From Bugula neritina (lineage: Eukaryota > Bryozoa > Gymnolaemata > Cheilostomatida > Bugulidae), in the NCBI GenBank assembly GCA_964035545.1, contig OZ037765.1, positions 23,066,004 to 23,130,003 of the forward strand: DNA of 64,000 bases, given 5' to 3'. The notes below the pieces were generated by a model. It made no database searches. It was given only the letters and a program-made list of their open reading frames with translations, and was not told where the DNA came from. Of this stretch, positions 57,005 to 64,000 are shown piece by piece. Numbering within the stretch: the first letter of the stretch is position 1; the number at the start of each line of letters is the position of its first letter. A program made the translations under genes and the position numbers.

Positions 57005-60000
57005 TTAACTAGGTCGTAGGTCACTAAACAATTTGGTATATCTAAGAGACGAGCTTATGTCATGTAAATATGATAGAATTGACTTCTTATCTCTGTCAGA
57101 TTTCTTAGATTCATAGATGACAACCAGAGAAACTGCTGGATCAATTCTAGAGACCACATACATGACATTACTTTTCTACAACATAAATAGATACAACAAA
57201 GCGTTAATGCTGCTGAAACGCTCTTTCAAAATATACAAGATTTCTTTATATCAACTACACAAAAATTGTATTCAAATACACTATAATCATATATTTCAAT
57301 AACATGTTATGCTTATAATAAAAACAGCGCTAGTGCTTGATACTGTTTGAAACTTGGAGGTTGATAGGTTAGCTTCAAACATACCTAATTGATAATATCC
57401 ATTTAGAAAATGACAAAAACTGTACTAGTATTATTTACATTAGTTACCTAATTATGAGACCAATTACCTGTAATTAATCATTAGTATAATACTTGTTTCA
57501 CAATATTTCAGAGGACCTTAAGGTTACATTTAATTAAAAAATAACAATTCAAATAATATTTTACACAACTATATAAAGTACTTTCAACTAAACAAAGTAC
57601 AAGTAGTGGAATACAACAAATTCAATACTTGAATGGTACATTGACCCGTATTTAGATTACTTCTATATATTTTCTATATTCTATAATTGCTAATATTTAC
57701 TACATACTCTTTGCATCTCATGAATTGTGTTTTAATAAATGCAATAGTTGGCAGCTACTTGCAAGAAGTAAATCAATCTCTAAGAGTGATATAAACTATA
57801 GAGTGTGATTATTACCAACAAAGTTTAAAAAACTTCAAATGATTGGATAGCAAAGTGAAGCTCAAAAATCTATAAAATGAATTGATTGTAGTACCACATA
57901 TGATCTGGCTGCTACATAGTAATGGAGATACAACTGCTACAGAGAGCATGACTGAAAATTTTCACCAAGATATTAAAGAAAGGAGGAGAATTGATTTGGT
58001 AACGAGAAGGTGCCAGAGTGTACTAAGAACAGAGTTAGAGCTGATTGCAAAAGATAGGGCAAGCACTCTATCCGACCTCAATATGAAGATGAGATGGTTT
58101 CAAATCAAGTGCGTATTCCTCCTACTTTATCACTAAGGACTATAAAACTTAAGGAAACCAGTTATTCAGTCAACTAAAGTTAAGTAAAAGAAGATGAAAT
58201 GCATTTTATTGTGGATTAAAGATAATTTGAGGCCAACAAAACCTCTTCAGAACTGAGTGTTATTAAACTTGCAATTGGTCATTTAGATTTCAAATCCCTC
58301 AATAAAATCTACTTTTGCCATTTTTATTGAAATTTGAAAGAATTATGTTACAAGAACTAATCTTAGCAGTTAATAATGTTATAGGTTTATGTAGCATACA
58401 CTTGAAAATGTCGCCTGCATACAAGGCATAGAACAATGCTTATGATAATGTAATGTTATCTTCATCATTATTGCGAACAAGTATAAAATTGTTCAACAAT
58501 GAATCAAGTACAAATATATTTAGAATAGAGTGTTTTAGATGAGAAAGTATTTAGATAAGAGTATATTTAGATCAAAAATCATTTAGAGTAACAGTGAAAA
58601 TATTTAAAATATAAAACATATTTTGTTTAAGTCATGAATATTAAAACTATAATGGAAGTGTTTCAAGCCTACAGTGTGCCGTGATTGAAATTAACTTATT
58701 TTAGAAATTTAGTCTATCACTGATCTCTTATTGTGACGTAACACCAAATACTTATTTGCAGGTACAGGAGATACATGTTACCCAAGAGGGCGGTAGAGAC
58801 ACCAAAACCACAGACTGCAAATAGTAATCTGATACAAATGGAGCACAACACACAATGTTTGGCTAGTAAAGGCTGGGATACCGTAAAAATAAAGCTGATA
58901 ACCCCATAAGCAATAAAATCAGTTGAAGTTGAATAGAATTCTTCAAGTTTGTATATATTTATGAGCGCTGCTAATATTTTGAAACAATAATAATTTATAG
59001 TAATTACCATGTTACTGAAAACTACTCAATACAAATAATAATAGTATCAGTAGCAAATGTTTTCTAAAAATTCAAAATACTGATGACTTGTATATTTAAA
59101 CCAACTAAAACTTATTGTAAAATTACAGGTGTGCATAAATAGCCAGATAATTTTCAATACATGACCCGAAATCGTTTTTAAACAGCTCCTAAAACTCTAG
59201 CATAGTTTTTCACTAAAATCACTTGTAAAATTTTATAAAAGATTGCATCACCAAGTTTATTACTGCATAAATTTCAGTTTGCCTATCCTAGAATTTTAAA
59301 AAGGACAATTAAATTATTTATTAATGCTTAAAATGAAAAGATTTGGTTTAGACCAGAAAGTTTAAAAATGATATTCTGCACCACAATTATATAAATTGTG
59401 CACTCATTTATTTGGGGTTCACAACATTCTACCACCAAATACAATTTAATATTATGTACACACAAGAGCTTTGGGTAAAAAAGCCCTTAACATATAAGCT
59501 GTATAACTGACTGAGGCAATAGCAAAATATATATCAAAACGAATTTCTGTAATATCAATACATAGGATGGACCAAATACTGGCTCAGCAAGCAATTTTTG
59601 TATAATACGTTTTTGTTATATAACATGTCATAATGAACTGCTGGGTTAATCAAAAGTTGTCTTACCTCATCATAAGAGACCACAGGCTTCTCTGATTGGT
59701 TAAGTTGTCTTTCATTGTATGACATGAGCATAACTAGTGAGGCTTGATGGCAAGAAGGTAGACAGGGAAGGTTAGACAACTCTCCGGTCTCCTAAGAAGT
59801 AAATCAACAGATCTATTTCGTATTCAATAGCTTGAACTCAATGAAATTCAATGAAAATACAGAATCAGACAAGCTGAAAATAATCATTCATACAAATCTT
59901 GATTCTATATATCATTTTAAAAATGCAAAAAAAATTCAAAGAAAAAGAAAGTTCAAAAATATTGACAGTGTATAATTTTAATATTTGTAAAAGATTTAAC

Positions 60001-63000
60001 AGCAAAGTATGTGATTATTTAATTTCTATATATTTGCTAATTTCAATGTATAGATTAAGTATAATAAAGTTAAAACCAACCACACGGCTTGAAGGGTAAC
60101 AGAATATAGCAATATAGCTTTCTCTCCCTTGAAGAGTTTGGGAGGGTATAGATATATGCGAATAGCCAGGCCCCTTTATGGTTAAATCTTCTGAATTCAA
60201 TATAAGAGTCACCAAACTGGCACCAGTCTTCTTGTGAAAGGTTATCAAGCTGGTGTAAAATAAACAATTCTTATGTAGCAGACTGAGATGTAAATGTGAA
60301 CAGAAATTTAATGCTTAGAAGAAAATGTGATAAACTAGTACATGTAATAGTAATACAGTTGCCAGTGAAATAAATATAAATAGAACATAGGTGTCTTTAC
60401 TTCTACTGATAGTGTACATTACCTGCTACAATAGTCAATAGAACATCTGTTGAGGTACAGCTTCATGTCCCCTTGAGGCGAGTATTTGCTCAGAACATCA
60501 TAGAAATAAAATGTAAACTAAAAACAAAACAATTACGTATCATATGTGTATCATGTAAAACATGGAACAACAGTGGCCTAGTCGCAAAAGCCAAGTCATG
60601 AGTTTGAACTTAGGTAAAAGCAATTGGTGATGTAAGGAAAGAAATTACCCCCCCCTCCCCCCCCCCCCTGTTACAGAAGAAACAAGTTCTTAACCCAATT
60701 AAATAGCCACCAGGGGCTCTCATGAGAATGGAGAATTTAAAAAACTCTGTATGTATTATATAAAAGGCATAAAATACACAAAAATATACATTTTGTTGAG
60801 CTTGAATATGTGAAGCATAATAAAAACTTCATACGAGTATTTTAATCTTGAGTATAATTACTTTTGAGTAAATAGCATCCTTATACTTTTTCAGCCAGAC
60901 ATGTAACTCAGGGTTAGAGGCTGTCTTCATGCCAAGGAAACCAATCTTAATAAGAGTTGAGGTTTTGGTGGTTTGTGGAGATACAACAGACAGAATATGC
61001 GATATCTTGGTGTGAGCATTCTGGAGGTGTAGTAGTGACTCGGGGTAACACCATTTTGACATAGCTATGTCTGCTTGTAGGAGACTCTCTATCACCTCAC
61101 ACTCCGTTCTATAAACATAAACCACCAGGTCAGTAGTATGCAGTGTGTGTAAAACAAGCAGTTCACCATTTATGTGACCCAAGAAACAAAATTTGCTCAA
61201 CAAACATTAAACAACACACAGAGACATCTTCCCTAGTTACTGATTGATTTTTATTTAACAATTTCGCTACTCTATATTAACAATTTATCTATAGCATACA
61301 TAAGCTTACAGTATTCTAAGATACATTCATGTAAGTGTTAGTTGTTGTAAAGTTAATATCCACAATAATGCACTACTAAAAACTATATTGTGCTATATTT
61401 TAGATTTATTTCATAATTATCAGAAAGATAAAAGGCTTTACAATGTTTAAAACTCATAATCTTGTGAAATATGAGTAGAGGAAAACTTGAATAAAGTTTT
61501 TAATAAATTTGAAATAATGTTTATACAAATCAAGAAATTTCAAATTATGGCTAGTCAAATAATTTATTTGAAAACCCTTAGAATGTCTGAAAAAATATTT
61601 AAAAATAACACACATTTCTATTAAAAACAAAACCAATTTCTACACAAACAGCACAACATGAAATGGCAGTACTACAAATAAAATGTATTTAATAACACAC
61701 TGACTAGCCGTAACTCACAATATCATATTTAAGCTGTCTAAAATTAGAAATGATTTTAAAAGAGAGGCTTACATGAAGTTAGCAATGAGAGGTTCCAGTT
61801 GCTGGTGAAGGTGATATGAAGGATCATGGCATTTGCTAAGAATGTCACTCAATTTCAGAAGCAAATCACTTCGATCACAAAACTTAATACTGGTCATGGC
61901 ATGCAAGCTACTGAAACTACAAGTCTGTTGAGGAACTATAACTGCATGCATATAGTAATCAACAAAATTATAAATACAGAATATCTAACTTATCATAGCA
62001 TATCTATTAGAAGAATTTTTATACATTCTTGAAAAATAATAATTTTAGTTTTGCAATCTCTATGAAAACCTAGGAATAAGGTGTTTTTGAGACTAGAAAA
62101 GCCTGTTCCTTAAACTCTACAACAACATGACTCAAGTGTTTTACAGTAGCACAAAGTCAACTTTACTTGAATTTGCTGCCTACCCAACTGTAGTCAAAAT
62201 GAGAACAAAACGAAATTCAAAAGATTTTAAATATTGAACAAAAGGATACAAATCTATCATAAGTGATTTCACTTGTACATATGGTATTAGTCCTCCACAA
62301 AGATATGCAAGAGAAGAAAATTTAGATAAAGTTTTAGCTCCTTGCTCTTCAATCTTTTTACATTCAATAGCCACAGCATCGTACACTCCTTTAGCCTTAA
62401 TAAAAAATCAGGGAAATAAAAACCAACAGCTAGTGCTGGAAGAACTGCCTATAATATCTTTTACCAATATAATGTAAAATTCACATTAAATAAATACAAC
62501 AGAGCTAAATCAAAAGGTGCAATATATGTTATAATTACTTCAAACATTATTAATTATATTATTCTTACATCTTTTCTTCCAAACCATTTGGGACTCAAAT
62601 ACAAAAAAGAAGAGTAAGATTTTTCTGCTATCGCAAGCTGGCTCAAACTATTCAGTATCATAGGCCATATGCTAGGTATGTCTTGTGGGTTTGACTTGCA
62701 GTATTCCTTATCTTTATCCTGAATAAGCACAATAAACATTCGCAAAAACTCTAGATAAAAAATTAATCCGCTTGAGCAACACAAGGAGATCATGTTTTTA
62801 TATTCAGCAATTAAATTTAGCAGTTGATGCTTTTAATTTAAACAGTAGCAAACAAAAAATCCTCCTAACAAATTTTTTCTGTTTTCCACATACACTGTTT
62901 TCGTTTTACATTGCAAACACTTTCGGCATATCACATATGTCATTTGTTACGCAAAAATTACAACCAAAGAAAAATGATAACTTACACGCTCTCACATATA

Positions 63001-63205
63001 TATTTTATTTAAAAACACAGCATCTAGAAAGATAAATTACTAATGACTAATTATAAATCAAATGACTCTTTGAAACCCAAATTACTTCTTAAGAACTTAC
63101 CACTAAATCTTTAGCTTTGTCATATTGAAATATTTTTAGATTATCTAAAAATGTTCCAACTACTCTCTCCGGAATATGATTATCATCTGACTGAAAACTT
63201 GCCAT
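57005..63205 (-). CDS. KICS2: KICSTOR subunit 2 (C12orf66/KICS2) homologue
   Basis: Complete gene in nine coding exons: 63101-63205, 62569-62718, 62250-62395, 61773-61910, 60862-61108, 60423-60517, 60084-60249, 59666-59791, 57005-57175; 1,344 nt, 447 aa plus TAA, against 445 aa in human. All junctions keep frame. Family blocks in order: GTFLDNLKIFQYDKAKD at the N-terminus, LSQLAIAEKSYSSFLYL with FGRKD, LLQADIAMSKWCYPESLLHL with NAHTK, the ELHVWLKKYKDAIYSKF helix, LILNSEDLTIKGPGY, and C-terminal VVIYESKKSDRDKKSILSYL. KICS2 is part of KICSTOR, which holds GATOR1 on lysosomes so that mTORC1 falls silent when nutrients are scarce. Donors of exon 3 (GTATCC) and exon 7 (GTGGTT) are weak and those two borders are the least certain. 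The last intron is 2.5 kb, far longer than the others. Confidence 0.93.
58717..59010 (-). other. Hydrophobic open frame in KICS2 intron 8, status unclear
   Basis: 97 codons open on the minus strand with two hydrophobic stretches (FIAYGVISFIFTVSQPLLA; LLFAVCGFGVSTALLGNMYL). No matching splice sites in the KICS2 frame and no family that I recognise. It could be chance in AT-rich DNA or an exon of another gene. Confidence 0.2.
60567..60760 (+). mobile_element. Diverged SINE copy C (KICS2 intron)
   Basis: Shares the order of blocks of copies A and B: a tRNA-like head (GTGGCCTAGTCG, AGTCATGAGTTTGAACTT), the GGTGATGTAAGGAA segment, and the 3' CACCAGGGGCTCTCATGAGAATGG. It is expanded by a C-rich tract at about 60648-60668. 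Box A and box B are both decayed. Confidence 0.6.
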
Positions 63206-64000
63206 CTTTTTCTTCAATATAAATTAAAGACAATGATAGCTGTTATTACTAACTAGCAATTAGTCATAATGATAATAATAGTTATATAATAATCATTATA
63301 ATCATACTCATAGCAACAGAAATTACCAGACTAGGTTTAGACTTGGAGTTAGTAATTCACTTTAGACTTAGTAATCGTTATTACTACCCATTATTATCAG
63401 ACTAATAGTAATTAATTACAAGTATTACTAATAATATTAGCATTGTTATTATAAGTACAATATCATAATTAAAAATAATTTTAAATGTTAATCATAATGC
63501 ATAGTAATAGTATTACTATTAGACTTGGTTGTAGTAATTTAACGCTGCGATAAGATTGCAAGACTATACTCTGGAGTTTCGCAGGAAGCTGATGCTACAC
63601 CCAGAACATAAGAGCTTTTTGCCAAAAGAGTATGAGAGAGAAGACGATATTTGCCAGTCAGATAAAATGTATTGAAGACCTGCTTATTATAGAGCCCAGA
63701 TCTGACTTTTTACAATAGCATAGCCACCAAAAGATAATCACAATAACATGTAATCATAGCGAGAATATTGTCACTAAGCGCAGCTCCGGTCCAACTCATT
63801 CACTGAGGCCTTCCACATCAATTATATATGAGTGAAAAGCCTCGTTTTGAAATGGGGGATCGATTCAGGCATCTCATTATGTCGAATCAGCACATTCAGG
63901 ACATCTGAAAATCCGATTAGAGTCCCAATCGGAGACATCGGACATCCGAATTGACTTTCAGACGTCCGATTTGGCCGAATTCAGACTTCTGTCAGAGAGC
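63206..64000. other. Upstream of KICS2; quasi-periodic repeats
   Basis: From 63240 to 63540 short TAATAGTAAT and ACTTAGACTTAG-like units repeat, like the tracts at 34.6 and 44.8 kb. From about 63840 the sequence turns GC-richer, with related CCGATT and GACATCCGAATT motifs in both orientations (63905-63985), perhaps the edge of another repeat. The KICS2 promoter should lie just right of 63205. Confidence 0.45.

Overview
The window is AT-rich nuclear DNA from an animal. The genes are split by many introns with canonical GT-AG ends. They encode animal signalling and adhesion proteins: cGMP-dependent protein kinase, a receptor tyrosine phosphatase, a claudin-superfamily protein and a KICSTOR subunit. 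I cannot fix the phylum. An early-branching or other invertebrate fits the compact exon structure, the abundant Ty3/gypsy-type elements and the tRNA-derived SINEs.

Layout. 0.2-0.5 kb (-): first coding exon of a cGMP-dependent protein kinase (PRKG1-like); the rest lies off the left edge. 3.1-4.1 kb: a 5'-truncated LINE with a 26-bp target duplication. 7.1-9.4 kb (-): three phase-consistent exons of an unidentified gene. 10.3-11.5 kb (-): an intronless 411-aa basic coiled-coil protein of unknown identity. 12.9-31.2 kb (-): 32 exons of a receptor-type tyrosine phosphatase (EGF-like module, fibronectin-III modules, one TM helix, active D1, degenerate D2), with SINEs in its introns. 33.6-34.2 kb: AT microsatellites around a perfect 206-bp palindrome. 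35.5-42.7 kb (+): a three-exon claudin/PMP22-superfamily gene whose first intron holds a young full-length Ty3/gypsy retrotransposon. 44.3-53.6 kb: a 9.3-kb interval with near-identical terminal inverted repeats and a 9-bp target duplication, read as a DNA transposon. It carries pieces of a ubiquitin-specific protease and has received a second young Ty3/gypsy element. 54.9-55.2 kb: a fold-back repeat with a G-rich loop. 57.0-63.2 kb (-): a complete nine-exon KICS2 (C12orf66) homologue of 447 aa.

The host genes do not form an evident pathway together; this is an ordinary animal gene neighbourhood invaded by several classes of mobile DNA. Exon models were built by hand from splice signals and reading-frame phase. 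In the phosphatase, the KICS2 homologue and the claudin-like gene every junction keeps frame and the summed coding lengths are multiples of three.

The two most unusual structures are (1) a tandem array of ten 18-bp units in a phosphatase intron, each carrying a perfect GTAAGT 5' splice site in frame with the next, apparently born by duplication of an exon-intron junction; and (2) the inverted-repeat transposon carrying deubiquitinase exons with a nested retrotransposon.
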